Source: Streptomyces kurssanovii (GTDB lineage: Bacteria > Actinomycetota > Actinomycetes > Streptomycetales > Streptomycetaceae). From it: a DNA stretch of 64,000 nucleotides. The stretch is from positions 116,932 to 180,931 of the forward strand of contig NZ_BMTN01000014.1 of NCBI RefSeq assembly GCF_014649695.1. The letters are read 5' to 3'. Position numbers and translations under genes: made by a program. Shown one piece after another: positions 55,498-62,823 of this stretch. Positions within the stretch are counted from its first letter, which is position 1, and each line of letters opens with the position of its first letter. The notes beneath the pieces are model-generated. The model did no database searches and was not told the DNA's origin. It worked only from the letters and a program-made list of their open reading frames with translations.

Positions 55498-56309
55498 CGA
55501 GGTCCCTCCGCCACTGCGCGGTCGACGTCCGCAGGATCCAGCTCGGGCGCCCCGGCCCTGAGCCACAGAAAGTATTCGACGTTGCCCGAGGGTCCCGGTA
55601 GAGGGCTGGCGGTGACGCCCCGCACACCGAGTCCGAGCTCCGCCGCCCGGCGCGCGACGGCCCGTACGGCATCGGCCCGCAGTTCGGGACTGCGCACCAC
55701 TCCCCCGCTGCCGAGGCGCTCCTTGCCGACCTCGAACTGCGGCTTGACCATGAGCACGAGATCCGCGTCGGGCGCGCTGCAACGCACGAGAGCGGGCAGC
55801 ACGAGCCCGAGCGGAATGAAGGACAGATCGCCCACCACAAGATCCACCGGCTCTCCGTCGATCGTCTCCAACGTCATTTCTCGCACGTTGGTACGGTCCT
55901 TGACGGTGACGCGTTCATCGCTCTGCAGGGACCAGGCCAGTTGCCCGTAGCCGACGTCGACGGCGACGACGTGCCGGGCGCCCGAGCGCAGCAGCACATC
56001 GGTGAAGCCGCCGGTCGACGCCCCGGCGTCCAGGGCCCTGCGGCCCTCGACCTCCAGACCGAGGGGCATGAAGGCGGCGAGCGCCCCCGCGAGCTTGTGT
56101 CCGCCGCGCGACACGTAGTCGGGGTCGCTGTCGTCGGCGGCGACGACGATGGCCGCACTCGTCTCCACCTGGGTGGCGGGCTTGGTGGCCGTGTTCCGGC
56201 CGACGGTCACCCGCCCCGCGGCGATCAGCTGGCTCGCGTGCTCGCGCGACCGCGCGAGTTTCCGGCGTACCAGCTCTGCGTCGAGACGGCGGCGGGCCAC
56301 TCCTGCCAC
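55494..56309 (-). CDS. tlyA: TlyA-family rRNA 2'-O-methyltransferase
   Basis: 271 residues from GTG 56307-56309. N-terminal S4 domain (RRRLDAELVRRKLARSREHASQLIAAGRVTVG), linker, then a Rossmann methyltransferase (YVSRGGHKLAGAL, ALDAGASTGGFTDVLLRSGARHVVAVDVGYGQL, VDLVVGDLSFIPL). TlyA methylates C1409 (16S) and/or C1920 (23S), and its loss gives capreomycin resistance in mycobacteria. Starts 7 bp after the small gene upstream and overlaps nadK. Confidence 0.95.
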   Translation of the reverse strand: MAGVARRRLDAELVRRKLARSREHASQLIAAGRVTVGRNTATKPATQVETSAAIVVAADDSDPDYVSRGGHKLAGALAAFMPLGLEVEGRRALDAGASTGGFTDVLLRSGARHVVAVDVGYGQLAWSLQSDERVTVKDRTNVREMTLETIDGEPVDLVVGDLSFIPLGLVLPALVRCSAPDADLVLMVKPQFEVGKERLGSGGVVRSPELRADAVRAVARRAAELGLGVRGVTASPLPGPSGNVEYFLWLRAGAPELDPADVDRAVAEGPR

Positions 56310-56316
56310 GTACGGT

Positions 56317-56601
56317 TCAGCTCCTGTGGTTGTGCGGTTCCGGCTGGGGTCCCGGGCGGGTGTCGAGCGCGGTCAGCGCGTCCCTGAGCCCCCCGTGTAC
56401 ATCCTCGTACACCTCGAGGTGTCCGTCCGCAGCGAGGTGGTCGACATCGCCCAGCCGCTCCAGCAGCGCGTCGACACCGGCGTCGCCGGTGGGCACCCGC
56501 TGCACACCCAGCGGCGTGGGGGCCGCCGGGTCGTACGCCTCCGCCACCGGCACGCCGCCGTCGGGCTCCTGCGGACCGGGGGCGGGCATCGAGTCGCTCA
56601 T
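56317..56601 (-). CDS. Small conserved protein upstream of tlyA
   Basis: 94 residues, acidic, soluble (EAYDPAAPTPLGVQRVPTGDAGVDALLERLGDVDHLAADGHLEVYEDVHGGLRDALTALD). The middle looks like a short helical segment conserved in Streptomyces; the termini are Pro-rich. It lies 7 bp before tlyA and is first in the unit tlyA-nadK-recN. No known function. Confidence 0.7.
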   Translation of the reverse strand: MSDSMPAPGPQEPDGGVPVAEAYDPAAPTPLGVQRVPTGDAGVDALLERLGDVDHLAADGHLEVYEDVHGGLRDALTALDTRPGPQPEPHNHRS

Positions 56602-56643
56602 GCCCAGACGCTACCGCGAAGCCCTGCGGTAACGTCGCCGCCG

Positions 56644-56991
56644 ATGGCCACCACGCAGGAGTGCCGCGGCGCGCTCGACAGACTCTCCGACAACCTGGCG
56701 ACGGCGAACGGCGACGTACGGACCGCCGCCGCCCTCGACCGTTCCCTCAGCTGCCACATCACGGACCTGGACGTCACGTTCACCGGCCGGCTGGCGAACG
56801 GCCGGATCACGGTGACGGACACCGCACCGGGACCCCCACAGGAGAAGGCACAGATCCGCCTGGCGATGACGGGCGACGACCTGGTGTCGATGGTGGACGG
56901 CTCGCTGAACTTCGCGAAGGCGTGGGCGTCGGGGCGGGTCCGCCTGGAGGCGGGCTTCCGCGACCTGCTGCGCTTGCGGACGCTGCTCTAG
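56644..56991 (+). CDS. SCP2 sterol-binding-like domain protein
   Basis: 115 residues from ATG 56644. The pattern LSCHITDLDVTFTGRLANGRITVTD...AQIRLAMTGDDLVSMVDGSLNFAKAWASGRVRLEAGFRDLLRLRTLL matches the SCP2 fold, in which a hydrophobic pocket binds lipids (final strand-helix GRVRLEG-like). Divergent (42 bp) from the small gene upstream of tlyA. Function in Streptomyces unknown. Confidence 0.8.
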   Translation: MATTQECRGALDRLSDNLATANGDVRTAAALDRSLSCHITDLDVTFTGRLANGRITVTDTAPGPPQEKAQIRLAMTGDDLVSMVDGSLNFAKAWASGRVRLEAGFRDLLRLRTLL

Positions 56992-57120
56992 CCGCGGCGC
57001 GTTTCCCCACCCCGCCCCGCTTCCCGTAACCGGGGCAAGCCCCGGACCCCGTACCGCGCTTCGCGCGGTGCCCTCAATCTCCCCGTACGGCCTGGCGGCC
57101 GTGGGAGGTGCCCCCAGGCG

Positions 57121-57175
57121 GGCTGACTTTGTCAGCCTCGCCGGCGTTTGAGGCGGTGCGGGGGCAGAGCCCCCG
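57121..57175. repeat. Streptomyces-type intergenic repeat with two hairpins
   Basis: The 311 bp gene-free stretch 56992-57302 holds ggctgac-ttt-gtcagcc (57121-57137), the common Streptomyces intergenic word cgccggcgtttgagg (57139-57153) and cgggggc-aga-gcccccg (57159-57175). It lies between convergent genes (stops at 56991 and 57303), so it probably also terminates transcription. Confidence 0.6.
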
Positions 57176-57302
57176 AATCACCGCGTGGAGCGCGGTGACG
57201 GGTCCGGGCGGAGCCCGGTTCGGGAAGGGGCGGGTAGGGGAACAGCCCGCCGCGGGCGCCACGCACCCGTACGCGCCACGTACCCCCCGCCCACCCCCAC
57301 CG

Positions 57303-58205
57303 TCACGACACCTTCGCGCCGACCCCCCGCCGCGACGCCGGAATCACCAGCGGCGTACCGGACTCAGGATCCTCGATGATCTGGCTCTTCACGCCGAACA
57401 CCTGCTCCACCAGCTCCGCCGTGACCACCTCCGACGGCGCCCCCTCCGCGACGATCCTGCCGTCGCGGAGGGCGACGAGGTGCGTGGCGTAGCGCGCGGC
57501 CTGGTTGAGGTCGTGCAGGACGGCGACCAGCGTGCGCCCCTGCGACTCGTGCAGCTCCGCGCACAGGTCGAGCACCTCGAGCTGGTGCTGGATGTCGAGG
57601 TAGGTGGTCGGCTCGTCGAGCAGCAGCAGCGGCGTCTGCTGGGCCAGTGCCATCGCGATCCAGACCCGCTGGCGCTGTCCGCCTGACAGCTCGTCGACGT
57701 AGCGGTCGGCCAGCTCGCCGACCCGCGTCGCGGCCATCGACTCCTCGACGATCCGCTCGTCCTCGGGCGACCACTGCCGCAGCAGCCCCTGGTGCGGGTA
57801 ACGGCCGCGCGCCACGAGGTCGGCGACCGTGATCCCGTCGGGTGCGATCGACGACTGCGGCAGCAGCCCCAGCGTCCTGGCGACCTTCTTCGCGGGCAGT
57901 GAGTGGATGGCCTCCCCGTCGAGCAGGACCCTGCCCTTCGTGGGCTTCAGCATCCGCGAGAGGGCCCGCAGCAGCGTCGACTTGCCGCAGGCGTTGGGGC
58001 CGACGATCACGGTGAAGGAGTTGTCGGGTATCTCGACGGACAGGTCCTCCGCGATGACCCGCTGGTCGTAGCCGAGGGTGACGGATTCCGCGGTGAGGCG
58101 CTGCATCGTCGTCGTACTCCTGGAGTTCTCTGTGAGGTGGGCGGCGGTCGCGCCGGCGCCCGTACGCATGTCCTTGACCCTGTCCGTGTCCGTACCCGCC
58201 GTCAT
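57303..58205 (-). CDS. Iron-siderophore ABC transporter ATPase (FecE/FepC type)
   Basis: 300 residues from ATG 58203-58205, overlapping the permease stop (ATGA). A later ATG gives MQRLTAESVTLGYD. Walker A GPNACGKSTLLRAL, Q-loop LLPQSSIAPDGITVADLVARGRYPHQ (siderophore-ATPase type), signature DELSGGQRQRVWIAMALAQ, Walker B LLLLDEPTTYLD, H-loop VLHDLNQAARYATH. Powers ferric-siderophore import through the two adjacent permeases. Confidence 0.95.
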   Translation of the reverse strand: MTAGTDTDRVKDMRTGAGATAAHLTENSRSTTTMQRLTAESVTLGYDQRVIAEDLSVEIPDNSFTVIVGPNACGKSTLLRALSRMLKPTKGRVLLDGEAIHSLPAKKVARTLGLLPQSSIAPDGITVADLVARGRYPHQGLLRQWSPEDERIVEESMAATRVGELADRYVDELSGGQRQRVWIAMALAQQTPLLLLDEPTTYLDIQHQLEVLDLCAELHESQGRTLVAVLHDLNQAARYATHLVALRDGRIVAEGAPSEVVTAELVEQVFGVKSQIIEDPESGTPLVIPASRRGVGAKVS

Positions 58206-59239
58206 ATCCGCCCCGCCTTGCGTTCGGTGACGAGCAGCCAGAGCAGGTAGCCGCCCCCGAGCACCGCCGTGACGACGCCGACCGGCAGCATGCGGTCGCC
58301 GAACGCGTTGGTGGCGGTCCAGTCGGCGACCAGGAGCAGCGCCGCGCCCATGACGGCGGCCGGGGCCAGGTTCGGTCCGGGCGAGCGGGTGAGCCGGCGG
58401 GCCAGCTGGGGAGCGCTGAGGGCCACGAAGGCGATGGGGCCCGCGGCGGCCGTGGCGACGGCGATGAACAGCACACCGGATCCCATGAGGACGATCCTGG
58501 TGCGTTCCACGGGCACGCCGAGCGCGTACGCCGCGTCGTCGCCCATCTCCAGCATCCGCAGCGGCCGTCCGTGCGCGAACACGACCGGCATCAGCACCGC
58601 GCACATCCCGGCCAGCGGCCACACCTGCGCCCAGTCACGGCCGTCGAGCGAGCCGGTCATCCAGAGCGTGGCCCTGGTGGCGTCCACGAGGTTGGCCTTG
58701 GTGATCAGGAAGTGGATGACCGCCGTGAGCATGGCGGCGACGCCGATGCCGACGAGTACCAGCCGGAAGCCCTGCACCCCGCGCTTGAAGGCGAGCGTGT
58801 AGACGGCGACGCCGGTGACGAGTCCGCCGGCGACGGCACCGCCCGCCACGGCGAGCGAGCTGCCGCTGAAGAGCACGATCACGGTGAGCGCGCCGACGGT
58901 GGACCCCTGGGAGAAACCGATGACGTCGGGACTGCCGAGCGGGTTCCGGGAAAGCGACTGGAAGATGGCGCCGCTGAGGGCGAGCGACGCTCCGACGAGT
59001 ATCGCCACCAGCACCCGCGGCAGGCGCACGTCCTGGACGATGAACTCCTGCGCGGCGGTGCCGTTTCCGAGGAGTGTGGCGGTCACGTCGCCGAACGACA
59101 TCGGGAAGTCGCCGCTGCCGATGAGGACGACCGCGACGGCCGCCGCGGCCACCGCGAGCAGCGTGACGACGGACGCCGCGCGGGCGTCGAGCCGTACGGA
59201 CAGCCCGCCCGGCGTGCGTATTGCTTTCACGGCCTTCAC
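58202..59239 (-). CDS. Iron-siderophore ABC transporter permease (FecD/FepG type)
   Basis: 345 residues from GTG 59237-59239, overlapping the previous permease stop (GTGA). FecCD-family segments: VRLPRVLVAILVGASLALSGAIFQSLSRNPLGSPDVIGFSQG, GAALLLVADW and a LPVGVVTAVLGGGYLLWLL end; about 9-10 membrane helices. Forms a heterodimer with the neighbouring permease. Confidence 0.94.
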   Translation of the reverse strand: MKAVKAIRTPGGLSVRLDARAASVVTLLAVAAAAVAVVLIGSGDFPMSFGDVTATLLGNGTAAQEFIVQDVRLPRVLVAILVGASLALSGAIFQSLSRNPLGSPDVIGFSQGSTVGALTVIVLFSGSSLAVAGGAVAGGLVTGVAVYTLAFKRGVQGFRLVLVGIGVAAMLTAVIHFLITKANLVDATRATLWMTGSLDGRDWAQVWPLAGMCAVLMPVVFAHGRPLRMLEMGDDAAYALGVPVERTRIVLMGSGVLFIAVATAAAGPIAFVALSAPQLARRLTRSPGPNLAPAAVMGAALLLVADWTATNAFGDRMLPVGVVTAVLGGGYLLWLLVTERKAGRI

Positions 59240-60288
59240 AGCTGGGCCATCCTCTTGCGGCGTACGAGTTGGATGAAGACCGGCCCGCCGATCAGCGCGG
59301 TGACGATGCCGACCTGGAGCTCGGAGGGTCGGGTGACGACCCGGCCGACGACGTCCGCGCCGAGCAGCAGGACGGGCGCGAGGACCGCCGCGTACGGCAG
59401 GATCCACCGCATGTCCGGGCCGGTGACGGCGCGGACGACGTGCGGGATCATCAGACCGACGAAGACGATGGGGCCGCAGGCCGCGGTCGCCGCACCGCAC
59501 AGCAGGGTGATGGCGAGCATCGACAGGACGCGGGTGCGGGTCAGGTGCGCGCCGAGCGAGCGGGCGGTGTCGTCGCCCATCTCCATCGCGTTCAGCGGCC
59601 GGGCCAGCAGCATGGAGAGCACCAGTCCGGCGGCGATGAACGGCAGGACCTTGGTGATGGTCCCCATGTCGGCGGAGGCGAGCGAACCGACCGTCCAGAA
59701 GCGCAGCCGGTCGAGCGCGGCCGCGTCCAGCAGCTGGACCGCGTTGATGTAGCCGTACAGGGCGGCGGTGGCGGCCGTACCGGCGAGCGCGAGGCGAACG
59801 GGGGTGGCGCCGCGACTGCCGCCGAGGACGTACACGGCAGCGGAGACCACGGCGGCGCCGAGGAACGCGAACCACACATAGCCGGTGAGCGACGTGACAC
59901 CGAGGAAGCTGACGGCGGACACGACCGCGGCCGACGCCCCCGCGCTCACGCCCAACAGGCCTGGTTCGGCCAGCGGGTTGCGGGTCAGCGCCTGCATCAC
60001 CGCGCCGGCGACGCCAAGAGCCGCGCCGACGACGAGCCCCAGCAGCGTCCGTGGGACGCGGACATCCCTGATGATCACGTCGTTGCCGGAGCCCGTGCTG
60101 TGGAACAGCCCGTCCCACACATCGGAGAGCGGAATCGACTTGGCGCCCACGGCGATGCTCGCGACGCAGATCAGCAGCAGGACGCCGCACGACACCAGCA
60201 GTCCCAAGGCACGCAGGGCGTGGCGCTTGGGTGTTGCGGGTGCGGACGCGGACTCCGCGCTCCGTTTCGGGGGACTCTCGACCAACAC
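59236..60288 (-). CDS. Iron-siderophore ABC transporter permease (FecC/FepD type)
   Basis: 350 residues from GTG 60286-60288. FecCD features: VRVPRTLLGLVVGAALGVAGAVMQALTRNPLAEPGLLGVSAGASAAVV, FVGLMIPHVVRAVTGPDMRW, LPYAAVLAPVLLLGADVVGRVV and QVGIVTALIGGPVFIQLVRR. First gene of the uptake unit. An iron-box-like element begins 5 bp upstream of the start and a TAACCT hexamer lies 6 bp before it, suggesting a leaderless, iron-repressed transcript. No receptor gene is adjacent. Confidence 0.94.
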   Translation of the reverse strand: MLVESPPKRSAESASAPATPKRHALRALGLLVSCGVLLLICVASIAVGAKSIPLSDVWDGLFHSTGSGNDVIIRDVRVPRTLLGLVVGAALGVAGAVMQALTRNPLAEPGLLGVSAGASAAVVSAVSFLGVTSLTGYVWFAFLGAAVVSAAVYVLGGSRGATPVRLALAGTAATAALYGYINAVQLLDAAALDRLRFWTVGSLASADMGTITKVLPFIAAGLVLSMLLARPLNAMEMGDDTARSLGAHLTRTRVLSMLAITLLCGAATAACGPIVFVGLMIPHVVRAVTGPDMRWILPYAAVLAPVLLLGADVVGRVVTRPSELQVGIVTALIGGPVFIQLVRRKRMAQL

Positions 60289-60292
60289 GTGG

Positions 60293-60311
60293 TTAGGTTA
60301 GCCTACCCTCG
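60293..60311. promoter_or_regulatory. Iron-box-like operator (DmdR/IdeR type)
   Basis: TTAGGTTAGCCTACCCTCG matches 15 of 19 positions of the Streptomyces iron box TTAGGTTAGGCTAACCTAA as I remember it. It lies immediately before the first siderophore permease gene, where an iron-loaded DmdR1-type repressor would block transcription. Confidence 0.7.
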
Positions 60312-60357
60312 CATCGCCTCTCGGAGGAGGCTGACGGTCCGGGAGTTCCTGGGAGTT

Positions 60358-61386
60358 CTAAAATCCCAGCCGGGCCAGGGCCTTCCCCGCGTCGAGGGTG
60401 CAGGAACCGTCGCCGGCCCTTGTCCACGCGGCACCGCACAGCGCGCGCAGGCCGTCCAGCGGATCGCCGTCGCCGTCGAGCGCCAGCTCGTCCCCGCGCG
60501 CCGACGCCGTCCATCCGCCGCAGCCGAACACGCCGTCGCGCTCCGTCACGTCGGGCTGCCCGGTCAGCATGCCGCGCAGATCGGCGTCGACATAGGTCGG
60601 CCGGTGCTGCGGCACGGCCGCGAGCAGCTGCGCCGCGTCCGTCACCCCGGTCAGTACGAGCAGCGAGTCGACGCGGCCGTTGAACGCCCCCTCGATGTCG
60701 GTGTCGAGACGGTCCCCCACGACCAGCGGCCGCTCGGCGCCGGTACGCAGGATCGTCTCCTTGTGCATCGGCGGCAGCGGCTTGCCCGCGATCTGCGGCT
60801 CCGCCCCTGTCGCGATCCGCACGACCTCGACGGCAGCGCCGTTACCGGGCGCGATGCCGCGGGCGCTCGGGATCGTCAGGTCGGTGTTGGAGGCGAACCA
60901 CGGCACGCCCCGCGCGATCGCGTAACAGGCCTCCGCGAACCGGCCCCAGGGCAGCTCGGGACCGCCGTATCCCTGCACGACGGCGGCGGGGTCGTCGTCC
61001 GCGGACTCCACCGGCACGAGGCCGCGCTCGCGCAGCGCAACCCGCAGCCCGTCGCCCCCGATCACCAGCACACGGGATCCTGGAGGCACCTGCTCGGAGA
61101 TCAGCCGGGCCACCGCCTGCGCGGAGTTGATCACATCGCCGGGCCCGGTCGGGATGCCCAGCTCGGTCAGATGAGCGGCCACGACATCGGGAGTGCGCAG
61201 CGCGTTGTTCGTGACGTACGCCAGGTGCATGCCCTGCTCCCTGGCCGTCGCCAGCGACTCGACGGCGTGCGCGATCGCCTCACCGCCCGCGTACACGACC
61301 CCGTCGAGGTCGAGCAGGGCGGTGTCGTACGCCTCGCTCAGCGCCCGTGTGCTTCCGCTCGGCCGGTTCACGCCCTGCTGACTCAT
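60358..61386 (-). CDS. HAD-IIA (NagD-like) sugar phosphatase
   Basis: 342 residues. HAD motif I LLDLDGVVYAGGEAI, motif II YVTNNALRTPDVV, motif III region PLPPMHKETIL and PLVVGDRLDTDIEGAFNG, with the C2 cap domain between. NagD-type enzymes dephosphorylate small sugar phosphates or p-nitrophenyl phosphate; the substrate is unknown here. The C-terminal 60 residues after the HAD core (FGCGGWTASARGDELALDGDGDPLDGLRALCG) look like an extra small domain. Lies 69 bp upstream of the siderophore permease. Confidence 0.9.
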   Translation of the reverse strand: MSQQGVNRPSGSTRALSEAYDTALLDLDGVVYAGGEAIAHAVESLATAREQGMHLAYVTNNALRTPDVVAAHLTELGIPTGPGDVINSAQAVARLISEQVPPGSRVLVIGGDGLRVALRERGLVPVESADDDPAAVVQGYGGPELPWGRFAEACYAIARGVPWFASNTDLTIPSARGIAPGNGAAVEVVRIATGAEPQIAGKPLPPMHKETILRTGAERPLVVGDRLDTDIEGAFNGRVDSLLVLTGVTDAAQLLAAVPQHRPTYVDADLRGMLTGQPDVTERDGVFGCGGWTASARGDELALDGDGDPLDGLRALCGAAWTRAGDGSCTLDAGKALARLGF

Positions 61387-61476
61387 CCGCTTCCGCTCCT
61401 CGCTCGTTCCCGCGCTCCCGTGACCGGGCCACTCCCCCGATCATCGCCCATGCCGCCACGCGCATACGATGCCCTG

Positions 61477-62757
61477 ATGAACAACGAAGGTCCTGCGGCC
61501 GATGGCGGCCTGCATCTGATCCCGTTCCGCGGACTGCGCTACGTCCCCGAGCGGGTGGGCAGCCTCGCCGCCGTGACCTCGCCGCCGTACGACGTGGTCG
61601 TCAGACCGGACGGCCTGCACCACCTGGAGTCGGCGGACCCGCACAACATCGTGCGCCTGATCCTCCCCCAGGCGACCACCGCGGAGGACCGCCACCACCA
61701 GGCCGCGCAGACGCTCACACGCTGGCTCGAGGAGGGTGTCCTCGCCGCGGACGACGAGCCCGCCCTGTACGTCTACGAGCAGCGCAAGGGTGACGTCCTG
61801 CAACGCGGCGTCATCGGGGCGCTGGCGCTGTCGGAGCCGTCCGACGGCGTCGTCCTCCCTCACGAGGGCGTCATGCCGGACATCGTCGCCGACCGCGCGT
61901 CCCTGATGCGCACGACGGCGGCGAACCTGGAACCGCTGCTTCTCACGTACCGCAGCTCCGGCGACGCCGTCGGCACGACGGCGGTCATCGAACGCACCGT
62001 CCGGCGCTCGCCACTGCTGTCCACGACCACGGAGGACGGCTTCAGCCACCGCCTGTGGTGCGTCACCGACGCTGAGGAACTGGCGGAGGTGCAGGAAGAC
62101 CTGAAGGGGCATCAGGCGATGATCGCCGACGGTCACCACCGCTGGGCGACCTATCTGCGGCTGCGCGCGGAACAAACCTCGCCCGGCCCGTGGAACTACG
62201 GCCTGGTGCTGCTCATCGACTCCGCCCGCTATCCCCTTCAGGTACGGGCCATCCACCGCTTGCTGCACGGCATGCCGGTCGACCGGGCGCTCACGGCCCT
62301 GAGCGGTTCCTTCCGCGTCAGGCACCTCGACGTACCACTGCCGCAGGCACTCGACGCCTTGGCCGACGCCGCCGGCGAGGGCAACGCCTTCCTTCTCGCC
62401 GGGGACGGCCGGTTCCACCTCGTCGACCGTCCGGACACCGGTCTGCTGAACCGCACCGTGCCGAGCGGTCCGCCGGAGGCCTGGCGCACCCTGGACGCCA
62501 CGGTGCTGCACTCCACGCTCCTGGAGCAGGTCTGGCGGATCCCGGACGACCCCGAGCACATCGCCTACATCCACGACGCCCCGGCGGCAGTCACCAAAGC
62601 CGAACGCGACGGCAGCACAGCGGTGCTGATGCACCCGGTACGGGAGGATGTCGTGCGCGAGCTGGCGCTCCAAGGCGTCACGATGCCCCGCAAGTCGACG
62701 TCGTTCGGGCCGAAGCCGGCGACGGGGCTGGTTCTGCGGAGCCTCACCCTGGACTGA
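61477..62757 (+). CDS. DUF1015 family protein
   Basis: 426 residues from ATG 61477. Family markers: IPFRGLRYVPERVGSLAAVTSPPYDVV at the N-terminus, ADPHNIVRLILP, VLPHEGVMPDIVADR, and GHQAMIADGHHRWATYLRLRAE with a paired histidine (GHHR). Function of DUF1015 proteins is unknown, with some suggestion of a link to amino acid or serine-kinase chemistry. Divergent (90 bp) from the HAD phosphatase gene. Confidence 0.9.
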   Translation: MNNEGPAADGGLHLIPFRGLRYVPERVGSLAAVTSPPYDVVVRPDGLHHLESADPHNIVRLILPQATTAEDRHHQAAQTLTRWLEEGVLAADDEPALYVYEQRKGDVLQRGVIGALALSEPSDGVVLPHEGVMPDIVADRASLMRTTAANLEPLLLTYRSSGDAVGTTAVIERTVRRSPLLSTTTEDGFSHRLWCVTDAEELAEVQEDLKGHQAMIADGHHRWATYLRLRAEQTSPGPWNYGLVLLIDSARYPLQVRAIHRLLHGMPVDRALTALSGSFRVRHLDVPLPQALDALADAAGEGNAFLLAGDGRFHLVDRPDTGLLNRTVPSGPPEAWRTLDATVLHSTLLEQVWRIPDDPEHIAYIHDAPAAVTKAERDGSTAVLMHPVREDVVRELALQGVTMPRKSTSFGPKPATGLVLRSLTLD

Positions 62758-62774
62758 CACCGGACGGAAACGAC

Positions 62775-62809
62775 TGAGGGCGGCACCCGTGGACCGGGTG
62801 CCGCCCTCA
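62775..62809. terminator. Bidirectional hairpin terminator
   Basis: 14-bp perfect stem (62775-62788 with 62796-62809) between two convergent genes (stops at 62757 and 62824). Confidence 0.85.
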
Positions 62810-62823
62810 TTCATGTGCCGCGC

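Noticed and set aside
59221-61476. Upstream extension of the DUF1015 frame by about 750 codons
   Set aside because: It runs antisense through the siderophore permease and HAD phosphatase genes. DUF1015 homology starts only at the ATG at 61477.
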